Source: Vreelandella zhaodongensis (GTDB lineage: Bacteria; Pseudomonadota; Gammaproteobacteria; Pseudomonadales; Halomonadaceae). Taken from it: 64,000 nt of DNA. A program made the position numbers and the translations under genes. Each line of letters begins with the position of its first letter. Position 1 is the first letter of the stretch. This document shows, one piece after another, positions 45,942-54,572 of the stretch. Location: positions 496,001 to 560,000 of the forward strand of contig NZ_JACCDD010000001.1 of NCBI RefSeq assembly GCF_013415115.1, written 5' to 3'. The notes below the pieces were generated by a model. The model was not told the DNA's origin. It did not search any database and worked only from the letters and a program-made list of their open reading frames with translations.

Positions 45942-47998
45942 GAGGCGCTCGCATCTTGTCGGTCAAATGCGTTGGCTTGAAGTGCCAGTAGTTGTTCCAG
46001 CGTATCTACGCCACGTGCTTCTAGCCTTGGTAACAGGGCTAACCATAGCTCAGCGGTAACACGAGCATCACCTAATGCAGTGTGGCGTGTGCCAGGTGGG
46101 AATGCCAAGTCGTAGCGCTGGGCGAGCGTATCTAAATCATGCCCGTCTAATGCTTCATCCAAGGCCCTTGAAATGAGCAGGGTGTCAATGACAGGTAGAT
46201 CAAAGGTAACGCCTTTATTGCTGATGGCGAGCATGTCAAACGAGGCATTGTGCGCCAGCAGAACAGCCTCCCCAACATAGTCACGAAAGCGAGTAAGGAC
46301 AATATCCAGCGGTGGAGCACCCGCTACATCGGCATCTGTCAGCCCATGTATGGCGGTGCTGGCAAGCGGGATGGGGCGTCGTGGATCTACTTTTTGATCA
46401 AAGACCTCATTGGCCAGCAAGCGAGCGTTTACCACGCGGCAAGCGCCCAGACTGATGACGGTGTCGCCTCGGCGAAGTTCAAGCCCGGTGGTCTCGGTAT
46501 CAAACGCCACGACTTCTAAACTCCGCAGCGCTCGGTTTGCCAGCGCTTCATCCGGCGGTGGAAGGTCGGCGATGCCGAAATCATGAAACTCGGGTCGAGG
46601 TGGCGCGGTTTCTCTCGGTGCTCCGACGCGTTCAATGGCTGGTAACGGCAGTCGTAAACGGGCGTGAATGCCATCATCGTCAGCCAGGCTCCAAATATCA
46701 CTGGCGTGCTGGCGTAATACGTCGGATACCAGGGGCATGAGCGGTAGCGAAGGCAATGGCTGACGACGCCACTTTGACAGCTCCTGCTCGGGTAGTGCGC
46801 TACCTTGCCAAATCAAATCCAAATAAACGCGCTTGTTGCCCAGGCATATTTCACCTTCAAAGTGACTAACGGGTAGTTGGGAGTTGAGATGTTTCACCAA
46901 AGAGTCAAATAGCACGATTAAGGCTGGTGCGTCGCCTTTAAACCATGCAGGCATACCTACAGGGGTGATTAAGCGGTGAGCTGGGTCAAGGCGTTCATCC
47001 AATGCTTGCCAAAAATCATTTGACCACATTGGGGTTAAACGCTCGCCTTGATGCTGCAGATCGTCTAATAGCTGTCCAATTTGAGCGACCGTATTACCCA
47101 ACGTAACGCCCTCTTCTTGAATAACGTGTTCAAAACGCTGACGCAGCGTGGGGTTATCCGTTCCGTTATGGCGCAGCTGAATTAAGGCGTCAGCAGCGCT
47201 GGTGAGGCTGGCGGTATGTCGACGTAGTAGAGGTAGCATTGTTGCCAACTCTGCTCTTACCCCCATTTCATTCGACCATGACGCGGTCGCATCGCCAAAC
47301 GTTAGCAGTGTTTCACCATCACTACCTGGGACTCGGCGCAGAATGACCTTTAGCCAGCGGTTGTCGCACGGAGCGAGTAGCTCCCTGGGAGAGCCGTCGG
47401 TGGGTAATTGGCTGAGCGCTTGTTGAAGGCTAGCGACGGGTAACAGGGCTTCCAAGCGCTTACCCAAGCCCAGAGATGCGTTATCGACAAAGAAATCTTC
47501 AGCCGCCTGATTAAACAGCATTAGTCGGCGATGATGGTCGCAGAGTAACAGAGGAGTTTCGAGGACTTGTAAGAGGGTCTCTAACTCTCGGCGAATTTTA
47601 GCCGCACTGCGAGCGCCTTCTGTGTGAGCAGTCGCTAGGCGGTTGCGATCTCCACGCCAGCTTTCGCGGACGCGGCGCAAGTCAGGCCCAAGGCCCTTGA
47701 GCCAACCTTCAGGTGGATGTTCATCCCTTGCATCAGGGTTCGCGACCAGCCTTGCCAACTGAACTTGTAAGTGGCGCAGCGGGGTAAATAGCATGCGTTC
47801 TAACAGCAGGCCTACTAAAAAAATAGTGGCGCCACCAGAGAAACTGCCTAGCCAAAGCGCGGCACGAGTGATGCCTGTGGGCGAGAGTTGGGCATCAAGC
47901 CAAGCAGCGAAGATAGCGCCCCCTAGCAGGCTGATACCACTCAGGAGTAGCCACAGACCTATCAGGCGTTGACGTTTTGGAAGCCCGCTCCGGGTCAT
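45938..47998 (-). CDS. membrane sensor-like protein with C-terminal DEDDh exonuclease
   Basis: The 686-residue protein has two membrane segments (about residues 12-32 and 47-68), then a coiled, PAS-like and histidine-kinase-like region (about 70-465) that seems to lack a canonical HELRTP phosphorylation site and clear ATP-binding boxes. A C-terminal DnaQ-like exonuclease (about 490-670) has VVAFDTETTGL, LLAHNASFDML and HTALGDARVTAEL, all DEDDh catalytic residues. The nuclease domain looks active, the sensor part degenerate. It is coupled by 4-base overlaps to the receiver gene upstream and the small membrane protein downstream. Confidence 0.82.
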   Translation of the reverse strand: MTRSGLPKRQRLIGLWLLLSGISLLGGAIFAAWLDAQLSPTGITRAALWLGSFSGGATIFLVGLLLERMLFTPLRHLQVQLARLVANPDARDEHPPEGWLKGLGPDLRRVRESWRGDRNRLATAHTEGARSAAKIRRELETLLQVLETPLLLCDHHRRLMLFNQAAEDFFVDNASLGLGKRLEALLPVASLQQALSQLPTDGSPRELLAPCDNRWLKVILRRVPGSDGETLLTFGDATASWSNEMGVRAELATMLPLLRRHTASLTSAADALIQLRHNGTDNPTLRQRFEHVIQEEGVTLGNTVAQIGQLLDDLQHQGERLTPMWSNDFWQALDERLDPAHRLITPVGMPAWFKGDAPALIVLFDSLVKHLNSQLPVSHFEGEICLGNKRVYLDLIWQGSALPEQELSKWRRQPLPSLPLMPLVSDVLRQHASDIWSLADDDGIHARLRLPLPAIERVGAPRETAPPRPEFHDFGIADLPPPDEALANRALRSLEVVAFDTETTGLELRRGDTVISLGACRVVNARLLANEVFDQKVDPRRPIPLASTAIHGLTDADVAGAPPLDIVLTRFRDYVGEAVLLAHNASFDMLAISNKGVTFDLPVIDTLLISRALDEALDGHDLDTLAQRYDLAFPPGTRHTALGDARVTAELWLALLPRLEARGVDTLEQLLALQANAFDRQDASAS

Positions 47999-48369
47999 GG
48001 TTGCTTCCCATTCAGCAATGATTTGACTTTCTCAATGAGTGCTTGTGTTGAAAATGGCTTGGTGATGTAGTCATCGGCACCAAGCGCCATACCTTTTTCC
48101 CGCTCTATATCTCGCCCATGAGCGGTCAGCATAATGACGGGAAGGCGCGCTGTGGTTTCTGAGCTGCGCAGATGCTCCAGTACATCAAAACCACTGATTC
48201 CAGGGAGGCTAATATCTAGAAGGAGTAGGTCGGGGGCATTCTCACTAATTCGCTCCAGCGCCGTTTCGCCGTCATAAGCAGTAACCACCTGAAAACCTGC
48301 CTGCTCCATTAAAAACTCTAGAGACAGGACAATATTGGGCTCGTCGTCGACCACCAGTACTTTGGCCAT
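47995..48369 (-). CDS. stand-alone response-regulator receiver
   Basis: The 124-residue protein is a single CheY-like receiver: acidic pair VVDDEP, phosphoacceptor Asp in LLLLDISLPG (about residue 53), Thr in MLTAHG and the Lys in ITKPF (about residue 104). No output domain is present. It leads the four-gene operon, and the ATGA junction couples it to the sensor-exonuclease. It probably accepts phosphate from the symporter-histidine kinase three genes on. Confidence 0.92.
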   Translation of the reverse strand: MAKVLVVDDEPNIVLSLEFLMEQAGFQVVTAYDGETALERISENAPDLLLLDISLPGISGFDVLEHLRSSETTARLPVIMLTAHGRDIEREKGMALGADDYITKPFSTQALIEKVKSLLNGKQP

Positions 48370-48668
48370 GCAGCTCTCCCTATGGGTGTGGAAGTAGGGG
48401 GTGTGAAATAGACTTATAAAAGAGTTTAGGCAGACGATGCCACTCAGCCAAGACGACCTTCGACGTGGGTTGACATCCTTGAGTGATGCATTGCCGCTAG
48501 TTATAGAGTCTTTACAAAACTAACGACACTCTACAACTTTTGGGGTAAATCAAAATATTAATCAAGCTTCTTCATGGACTTAACTATTTAGTCGTACCAA
48601 TATATATAGCGATATAAAGCTTGTTGCGTATTTCAATAACAACGAACCATCATCTAGGAGCTACGCCC
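48370..48668. other. divergent intergenic region, receiver operon/cstA
   Basis: About 300 bases separate the leftward receiver operon from the rightward cstA. It is AT-rich near cstA (ATATATAGCGATATAAAG around 48601-48618). No gene is seen; an in-frame TTG at 48621 is probably not a start. TTGACA at 48471 lacks a good partner -10. Promoters for both operons should lie here. Confidence 0.5.
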
Positions 48669-50345
48669 ATGAGTGCGATTGTCTTGCTAGTGGTGGGTCT
48701 TGGTGCCATGGCTTTGGGATACTTTGTGTACTCAAAGTTTATTGCAGAAAAGATCTACCAATTGGATCCTGACTTCAAAACGCCTGCCCACGAATTTGAG
48801 GATGGTGTTGACTACGTACCCACTAACCGCTTTGTGCTATGGGGGCACCACTTCACGTCAGTGGCTGGTGCTGCCCCGATTGTTGGGCCTGCTATCGCGG
48901 TGATCTGGGGGTGGGCACCCGCCTTTTTGTGGGTGGTATTCGGGACTATTTTCTTTGCCGGTATACATGATTTCGGCGCTATCTGGGCCAGTGTGCGCAA
49001 TAAAGCGAAATCTGTTGGTGCCCTGACAGGTGACGTCGTAGGTAAGCGTGCTCGCAGTATTTTCATGATCGTTATATTTTTAGTCCTGCTGATGGTGAAC
49101 GCTGTATTTGCGGTGGTCATTGCTGGGCTGATGATGAATTTCTCAAGCGCAGTAGTCCCCGTGTGGGGGGCCATTTTGGTGGCCTTGGTAATTGGCCAGC
49201 TTATCTATCGGCGCATTCTTAGTCTGCCGGTTGTCTCCATTATCGGTGTCGTGGCGCTCTATGCATTAATCGGTATTGGGCCTTCTGTTCCGATTCAAAT
49301 GCCAGCTGAAGTCGGTGGGATGTCTGGCAATGCGGTATGGATCCTGATCCTGTTTGGTTACGCTGCCATTGCTTCACTGCTGCCGGTGTGGGTGTTACTT
49401 CAGCCACGCGACTACATCAACGGTCTACAGCTTTTTATCGGTTTGATTATTCTCTATGGTGCCTTGGTACTGCTGAATCCAACCATGGTCGCGCCTGCAT
49501 TTAATAGTGACGTACCCGCAGGAACACCCTCGTTAATACCCCTGTTATTTGTCACTATCGCCTGCGGTGCTATTTCTGGGTTCCATGGGTTGGTGTCGTC
49601 AGGCACTACATCGAAACAGCTCAACAAAGAGACTGACGCACGTTTTGTTGGCTACTTTGGCGCAGTGGGTGAAGGCATGCTGGCGCTGGCTGCTATTCTG
49701 GCAGCGACGGCAGGTTTTGCTACGTTAGGTGATTGGCAGGCGATGTACAGCGCCTTTGGCCAAGGGGGCGTGAACGCTTTTGTCGAAGGGGGAGCCTTTA
49801 TTATTCACAATGGTATTGGTTTGCCTGAAGCCACGGCAGCCACACTGCTAACCGTTATGGCCGCGTTGTTTGCGGGCACCACCATGGATACGGGACTTCG
49901 CCTCCAGCGCTACATCTTCCAAGAGTGGGGCGATATTTATAACCAGCAGTGGATGAAAAAACCTGCCATCGCAACGTTTCTGGCCGTCGGCAGCTGCTTG
50001 CTACTGGCGTTTGGTGCCGGGGGCGCAGATGGTTCGGGCGGGTTGATCATCTGGCCGCTATTTGGCACCACTAACCAGTTGTTAGCTGGTCTGACGCTGC
50101 TGGTGATCACGGTGATGCTAGTGCGTATGAAGCGCCCCATGTGGTACACGCTTGCACCGCTATGCTTCTTGCTGGTGATGACGATTTTGGCGCTACTAAT
50201 ACAGCTACGCACCTTCTGGAATCAGGGCAACATGTTCTTGCTGGTACTGGATATCGTGGTATTGATTGCAGCGATTATGGTGGCCATGGAGTGTGCCTCG
50301 GCGTTGAAGCGCTCGCGTGCCGAAATGGCGATGCAGAAGGATTAA
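48669..50345 (+). CDS. cstA: CstA-type carbon starvation transporter
   Basis: The 558-residue membrane protein belongs to the CstA family: KTPAHEFEDGVDYVPTNRFVLWGHHFTSVAGAAPIVGPAIAVIWGWAPAFLWV near the N-terminus, GAIWASVRNKAKS, and ISGFHGLVSSGTTSKQ in the middle. It has about 14-16 hydrophobic segments. CstA/BtsT proteins take up pyruvate or peptides under carbon limitation. It is the short form, without the extended C-terminus of E. coli CstA. I use the ATG at 48669 with AGGAG upstream. A small CC-terminal protein and an ArsA-like ATPase follow in the operon. Confidence 0.9.
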   Translation: MSAIVLLVVGLGAMALGYFVYSKFIAEKIYQLDPDFKTPAHEFEDGVDYVPTNRFVLWGHHFTSVAGAAPIVGPAIAVIWGWAPAFLWVVFGTIFFAGIHDFGAIWASVRNKAKSVGALTGDVVGKRARSIFMIVIFLVLLMVNAVFAVVIAGLMMNFSSAVVPVWGAILVALVIGQLIYRRILSLPVVSIIGVVALYALIGIGPSVPIQMPAEVGGMSGNAVWILILFGYAAIASLLPVWVLLQPRDYINGLQLFIGLIILYGALVLLNPTMVAPAFNSDVPAGTPSLIPLLFVTIACGAISGFHGLVSSGTTSKQLNKETDARFVGYFGAVGEGMLALAAILAATAGFATLGDWQAMYSAFGQGGVNAFVEGGAFIIHNGIGLPEATAATLLTVMAALFAGTTMDTGLRLQRYIFQEWGDIYNQQWMKKPAIATFLAVGSCLLLAFGAGGADGSGGLIIWPLFGTTNQLLAGLTLLVITVMLVRMKRPMWYTLAPLCFLLVMTILALLIQLRTFWNQGNMFLLVLDIVVLIAAIMVAMECASALKRSRAEMAMQKD

Positions 50346-50389
50346 TGCTGTCACTGCTCCGTTAATTGACATAACCAGGAGGTAATCTC

Positions 50390-50692
50390 ATGCACGATGA
50401 CCCAACGTCCGGGTCGTCGTCACGTCGCGATAAACTGCGGGCTTGGTTAGACCAAGCCCGTTTTTTTACCGAAGAGGTTTATAGTGCCCGCTATCGAGGT
50501 GCTATTGCCCGAGCTCAGCGCGACGAAGACGATCTGTTTATGCTGCTGGTATTTTCCGAAATGATGGGCTTACAGAATCCAGCCTCTTATTACACGCTAG
50601 AGCTACAGCCACTACTGCTGGAGCGTTTTCACGAATGGCACCAGCGGATGGGTATGGAGCACTCTCCATTGGATCACTTTCGCTGCTGTTGA
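50390..50692 (+). CDS. cory-CC-star family small protein
   Basis: The 100-residue soluble-looking protein ends in Cys-Cys followed directly by the stop (HFRCC), the feature for which this small family is named. It has an RARFFTEEVYSARYRGAIAR-like helix and an MLLVFSEMMGLQNPASYYTLELQPLLLERFHEWHQRMG C-terminal half. Its function is unknown. It is preceded by AGGAGG and lies 44 bases after cstA and 48 before an ArsA-like ATPase. That recurring neighbourhood suggests the three act together, perhaps in membrane insertion or carrier assembly (inference). Confidence 0.8.
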   Translation: MHDDPTSGSSSRRDKLRAWLDQARFFTEEVYSARYRGAIARAQRDEDDLFMLLVFSEMMGLQNPASYYTLELQPLLLERFHEWHQRMGMEHSPLDHFRCC

Positions 50693-50740
50693 TGTTCCAG
50701 TGGCAACAGTCTCGAATTCGGCCAAACGTGAGGAAGTATC

Positions 50741-51748
50741 ATGCAAGCAGTTCTTAATCGCCGTCTGCTTTGGGTAGGCGGCAAAGGTGGCGTGGGTAAA
50801 ACCACCGTTGCAGCATCATTGGCAGTGCTTGCGGCCAGCCGTGGGAAACGTGTATTGGTGGTTTCTACCGATCCGGCACATAGCCTGGGCGATGTATTTG
50901 ATCGCACCCTGGGTGATACACCACGGCGCTTATTACCCAACTTAGATGCCATGGAAATTGATCCTGACATTGAAGTCGAAGCCCACTTGGCGCGAGTGGT
51001 CAAGCAAATGCGCCGCTTTGCAGCCCCCGACATGATGCAAGAACTGGAGCGTCAGATGCGCCTGACGCGGCAATCTCCGGGTACTCAGGAAGCTGCGTTG
51101 CTTGAGCGGCTAGCCCGCTTAATGGTGGATGACAGTGCCCCCTATGACCTGATTATCTTTGATACCGCGCCGACGGGGCATACCCTTCGATTACTCACGT
51201 TGCCAGAGGCAATGGCAGCCTGGACGGATGGCTTGTTAGCGCACAACCGTAAATCAGCTGAACTTGGTAAAGTATTAGATCATCTGACCCCGAAGCGCGG
51301 GCGTGATGTGGCGACGCCGTTTGATGACCCCTCGGAAGACCCCCTAGCGGAACTGGATGAGCGCACCCGCGACGTGGCGAAAACGCTGATAGACCGGCGG
51401 CGGCTGTTTCATCAAGCCAGGCGACGAATTGAAGATCAGAAAGCATGCAGTTTTCTATTCGTGATGACGCCAGAAAGGCTACCCATATTGGAAACGGATC
51501 GCGCGGTAAAGGCATTGGAGGACGTTCATATACCGGTTGCTGGTGTGTTGATTAATCGGGTTATTCCCACCGATGCCGACGGTGAGTTTCTACAGGCGCG
51601 TCGTGAGCAGGAAGCGAGTTACCTGGCACGTATTGATCAGCTATTTGAACGTTTGCCGCGCCCGTCGCTCCCTTGGCTGCCCACTGATGTTCAAGGCATC
51701 GGTGTGTTAGAGGTGTTGGCGACAAAGCTGGAACAGCAGGGTTTTTAA
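50741..51748 (+). CDS. ArsA/Get3-like ATPase
   Basis: The 335-residue P-loop ATPase has the deviant Walker A GGKGGVGKTT (about residues 13-22), the switch I STDPAHSLGDVF and the switch II DTAPTGHTLRLL of the ArsA/Get3 group. It lacks the CxxC zinc motif of eukaryotic Get3 and is a single-domain form, unlike duplicated arsenite pumps. There is no arsenic gene nearby. The context with CstA and a CC-terminal protein suggests a role in that transport module. It overlaps the next gene by one base (TAATG). Confidence 0.88.
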   Translation: MQAVLNRRLLWVGGKGGVGKTTVAASLAVLAASRGKRVLVVSTDPAHSLGDVFDRTLGDTPRRLLPNLDAMEIDPDIEVEAHLARVVKQMRRFAAPDMMQELERQMRLTRQSPGTQEAALLERLARLMVDDSAPYDLIIFDTAPTGHTLRLLTLPEAMAAWTDGLLAHNRKSAELGKVLDHLTPKRGRDVATPFDDPSEDPLAELDERTRDVAKTLIDRRRLFHQARRRIEDQKACSFLFVMTPERLPILETDRAVKALEDVHIPVAGVLINRVIPTDADGEFLQARREQEASYLARIDQLFERLPRPSLPWLPTDVQGIGVLEVLATKLEQQGF

Positions 51749-52806
51749 TGCGGGTACTATTACTATCGGCCTACGAAGCGGTTAGTCACCGCTACTGGGC
51801 GCAAAGCCTAATGGCCGAACTTGATGACATCTCTTGGACACTTCTGAGCTTACCGCCGCGCCACTTTTCATGGCGCATTCGCGGTAACCCATTGAACTGG
51901 TGGCTCAAAGAGCATGAGACCCTCAGCCACTCCTACGATGTTGTGTTGGCCACCTCGATGGTGGATATCGCCACGCTCGTTGGCTTATTTCCCCATCTGG
52001 GGCAAGCTAAAAAGATAGTTTACTTCCATGAAAACCAGTTTGCTTATCCTGAATCCAGCGACCAGATACCCCAGGTAGAGGCAAAGATGGTGAACCTCTA
52101 CGCGGCACTGGCGGCAGACACGCTGGTGTTTAATACTGCCTATAATCGCGACTCCTTCTTCGAGGGTGCTCGGCAGTTTTTGAAGAAAATGCCTGAAAAT
52201 CTGCCGGCAGCCAAACCGCTAGAGCGATTACGTCAGCAGGCGAAAGTATTACCTGTCCCGATAATGCCGTTAGCTGGCACTTCTCAGTCTAATGCCAACC
52301 CACGGCGTATTATTTGGAACCATCGTTGGGAGTACGATAAGAATCCCGACGATTTTTTCGCGGTGCTGTTAACGCTGAGTGAGCAGCAGGTGCCTTTTGA
52401 ACTGGCGGTACTTGGCCAGCGTTTTCGCGATGTTCCGCCTATTTTTGCTGAGGCAGAAGAACGCTTGGCGGCACAGACGATTTGCTGGGGGCCCCAGCCT
52501 GAACAAGCGTATCAGGCACTGTTGAATGGCGGTGGCATTGTGGTCTCCACTACGTGGCACGAGTTCCAAGGGTTAGCCATTATGGAAGCTGCCCAGCGCG
52601 GAGCGATTCCGCTGGTGCCAGATAGGCTGTGTTTCCCCGAGCTATACCCTAGTGACTATCGCTTTGATGGAACCCAAGGAGGCCTTTACCAGCGGCTTCA
52701 TGCTTGGCTATCAAATCCAGGCAGTCAGCCTGAGTTGTTAAATACCCAACAGTGGCAGTGGCCGGAGTGGCGTAGCGCTTACCGAACGCTTTTGATGAAT
52801 CCTTGA
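51748..52806 (+). CDS. DUF3524 glycosyltransferase, queuosine-mannosyltransferase-like
   Basis: The 352-residue GT-B-type protein has an N-terminal DUF3524 part (LSAYEAVSHRYWAQSL, LPPRHFSWRIRGNPLNW, KKIVYFHENQFAYP) and a C-terminal glycosyltransferase part (IIWNHRWEYDKNP, STTWHEFQGLAIMEAAQRGAIPLVP). The motif set matches the eukaryotic tRNA-queuosine mannosyltransferase (GTDC1/QTMAN). A role in glycosylating queuosine in tRNA-Asp, or another nucleoside, is inferred. It is translationally coupled to the ArsA-like ATPase gene. Confidence 0.75.
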   Translation: MRVLLLSAYEAVSHRYWAQSLMAELDDISWTLLSLPPRHFSWRIRGNPLNWWLKEHETLSHSYDVVLATSMVDIATLVGLFPHLGQAKKIVYFHENQFAYPESSDQIPQVEAKMVNLYAALAADTLVFNTAYNRDSFFEGARQFLKKMPENLPAAKPLERLRQQAKVLPVPIMPLAGTSQSNANPRRIIWNHRWEYDKNPDDFFAVLLTLSEQQVPFELAVLGQRFRDVPPIFAEAEERLAAQTICWGPQPEQAYQALLNGGGIVVSTTWHEFQGLAIMEAAQRGAIPLVPDRLCFPELYPSDYRFDGTQGGLYQRLHAWLSNPGSQPELLNTQQWQWPEWRSAYRTLLMNP

Positions 52807-52818
52807 TCGACGCTAGGC

Positions 52819-53889
52819 TCAATCCAGTGAGTCTAGCCGCCGAGTCGGCCAGTGTACGACCGCCGTATGGCGGCGCATCTTTTTGGCGAGTGAGGGGTGT
52901 TCGCGCTGAATGACGTGTTCGGCGAAATCAGAAAGAAAACGCGATTTCAGTTCAGCGCGTGCTCGATCTACGCCACTGTGCTGATAGGGGGTTGAAGCAA
53001 GCAGCATAAAGCCATCGTCAGGGATTCTTCCCGCCTGCATGTTAGCGTCAATAATCGCTGCGGCGGTGCCAATGGGTTCGGCTAAATCAGGGCCATAGGG
53101 GCCGATAATCAGCGCGGTGTTGGGTAGGTGTAGAAAATCAAATCCACGACCAATACAGATGACCCATTCACGGTGCTCAATATCTAGCTCTCGCTTAACA
53201 CCGTGCAACGCACTTACGTGAGCAAGGTTGCCTTCTAGCAGCGGTAGTAAATCCTTCTGGATCTCTTTTGGCATATCCGGGCATAGGCTCGCGAGCCGAG
53301 CGTCTAACGCTTCTTCGCAGTGACCTAGCCAGTCACGTATATCAAGCACGTCACCTTGGGGGCCGTGAATGATCAGCGCGTCACTGTCGGTTTCGAAGCC
53401 ACATACTAACGGATAAACCTGCTGATGATCACTGCCGAACAGCTGGCCTGCTTGCTTCGCGATAGCGTAGGCATGGGCTTTGGCGGCTTCGGTGTCACAA
53501 TCAAACCCGGCACAACCGCGTGCTTGATGGCCGCTTGAAAAGTGATAAGTGATCAGCATTAGGGTAGCGTGGCCCGATTTGGCAGCGTCTATCACGGCCT
53601 CGGTAAGCAGTTCACCCAGATAGGGCCACCCTAAATCGAAAATACCCCCTAAGTTCCTGAAGGGGGTAATAATACCCAGTGGCGTGCGGGTGGCGTGAGG
53701 AATGTGGATACGACCATCCATGCACTTCATCACGACGATTGAAGTGGGATGCTGTGCCATATAACGTTGCCGCGCCAGCCAAGCGCCAGGGCTACAAAAA
53801 TGCTCGGCGTGCTGTTTGGAAAGGCTCAATAGCGCATCAATACGCTGGGCGATAGGCTGATCATGAAGCAGTTTAGCAGGGCTAGGCAT
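52819..53889 (-). CDS. carbonic-anhydrase-like protein (carboxysomal CsoSCA-type relative)
   Basis: The 356-residue protein has the beta-carbonic-anhydrase zinc motif KCMDGR (C56, D58, R60) and candidate second and third ligands in YHFSSGHQARGCAGF (H116 or H121, C126). The spacing of H116 and C126 (nine residues between) resembles CsoSCA rather than the HxxC of ordinary beta enzymes. It would hydrate CO2 if the site is intact. No Rubisco or shell protein is in the window. The C-terminal half has no motif I recognise. Convergent with the glycosyltransferase, 12 bases apart. Confidence 0.55.
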   Translation of the reverse strand: MPSPAKLLHDQPIAQRIDALLSLSKQHAEHFCSPGAWLARQRYMAQHPTSIVVMKCMDGRIHIPHATRTPLGIITPFRNLGGIFDLGWPYLGELLTEAVIDAAKSGHATLMLITYHFSSGHQARGCAGFDCDTEAAKAHAYAIAKQAGQLFGSDHQQVYPLVCGFETDSDALIIHGPQGDVLDIRDWLGHCEEALDARLASLCPDMPKEIQKDLLPLLEGNLAHVSALHGVKRELDIEHREWVICIGRGFDFLHLPNTALIIGPYGPDLAEPIGTAAAIIDANMQAGRIPDDGFMLLASTPYQHSGVDRARAELKSRFLSDFAEHVIQREHPSLAKKMRRHTAVVHWPTRRLDSLD

Positions 53890-53918
53890 TAGTAACCTCG
53901 GGAGTGTCGCCTGGGCGA

Positions 53919-54557
53919 TTAGGCAAGTTCGGTTTTATCTTTATAGTCGCACAAATCTTCAATAATGCAGCTGCCGCAGCGTGGTTTACGAGCAATGCAG
54001 GTATAACGCCCATGTAAGATCAGCCAGTGATGGGCGTCCTGTTTAAATGCATTAGGAACATGGCGTAGTAGTTTCTGCTCAACCTCAACGACATCTTTAC
54101 CCTTGGCGATTCCCGTGCGGTTAGCAACCCGAAAAATATGGGTATCCACGGCAATGGTGGGTTGGCCAAACGCGGTATTGAGGATTACATTGGCGGTTTT
54201 TCTCCCAACCCCGGGTAAGGCTTCCAGTGCCTTGCGTGTTTCGGGCACCTCACCACCATGTTGATTGATCAGTAAGTGGCAGGTTTTCATCAGGTTTTCG
54301 GCTTTGGTGTTAAACAGCCCGATGGTTTTGATGTAACTCTTTAGCCCATCAATACCAAGGTCAATGATCGCTTGGGGAGTATTGGCCACAGGAAACAGTT
54401 TGGCAGTGGCTTTATTGACCCCAACGTCTGTTGCTTGAGCAGAGAGCAGCACGGCCGCCAGCAGTTCAAAAGGGGTTCCCCAGTGTAGCTCAGTCGTGGG
54501 ATGCGGATTTTCCGCCTGCAGGCGAGCAAAGATTTCGTGTCGCTTTTGGGCATTCAT
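53919..54557 (-). CDS. nth: endonuclease III
   Basis: The 212-residue DNA glycosylase/AP lyase has the helix-hairpin-helix LPGVGRKTANVILNTAFG with the catalytic Lys, the VDTHIFRVANRTG stretch with the catalytic Asp, and the C-terminal [4Fe-4S] cysteines in CIARKPRCGSCIIEDLC. It removes oxidised pyrimidines. It follows rsxE by 15 bases, the conserved rsx-nth arrangement of gammaproteobacteria, and it is the last gene of that operon. Confidence 0.97.
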   Translation of the reverse strand: MNAQKRHEIFARLQAENPHPTTELHWGTPFELLAAVLLSAQATDVGVNKATAKLFPVANTPQAIIDLGIDGLKSYIKTIGLFNTKAENLMKTCHLLINQHGGEVPETRKALEALPGVGRKTANVILNTAFGQPTIAVDTHIFRVANRTGIAKGKDVVEVEQKLLRHVPNAFKQDAHHWLILHGRYTCIARKPRCGSCIIEDLCDYKDKTELA

Positions 54558-54572
54558 GGGGTGTTCTCTTGG

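Noticed and set aside
42950..48369. Canonical CrbS/CrbR acetate-switch locus
   Set aside because: The receiver gene has no LuxR-type output domain and no acs gene is adjacent, so only the sensor architecture is shared.
50741..51748. Arsenic-resistance role for the ArsA-like ATPase
   Set aside because: It is a single-domain form with no arsB, arsC, arsR or arsD nearby, and its neighbours are a carbon transporter and a CC-terminal small protein.
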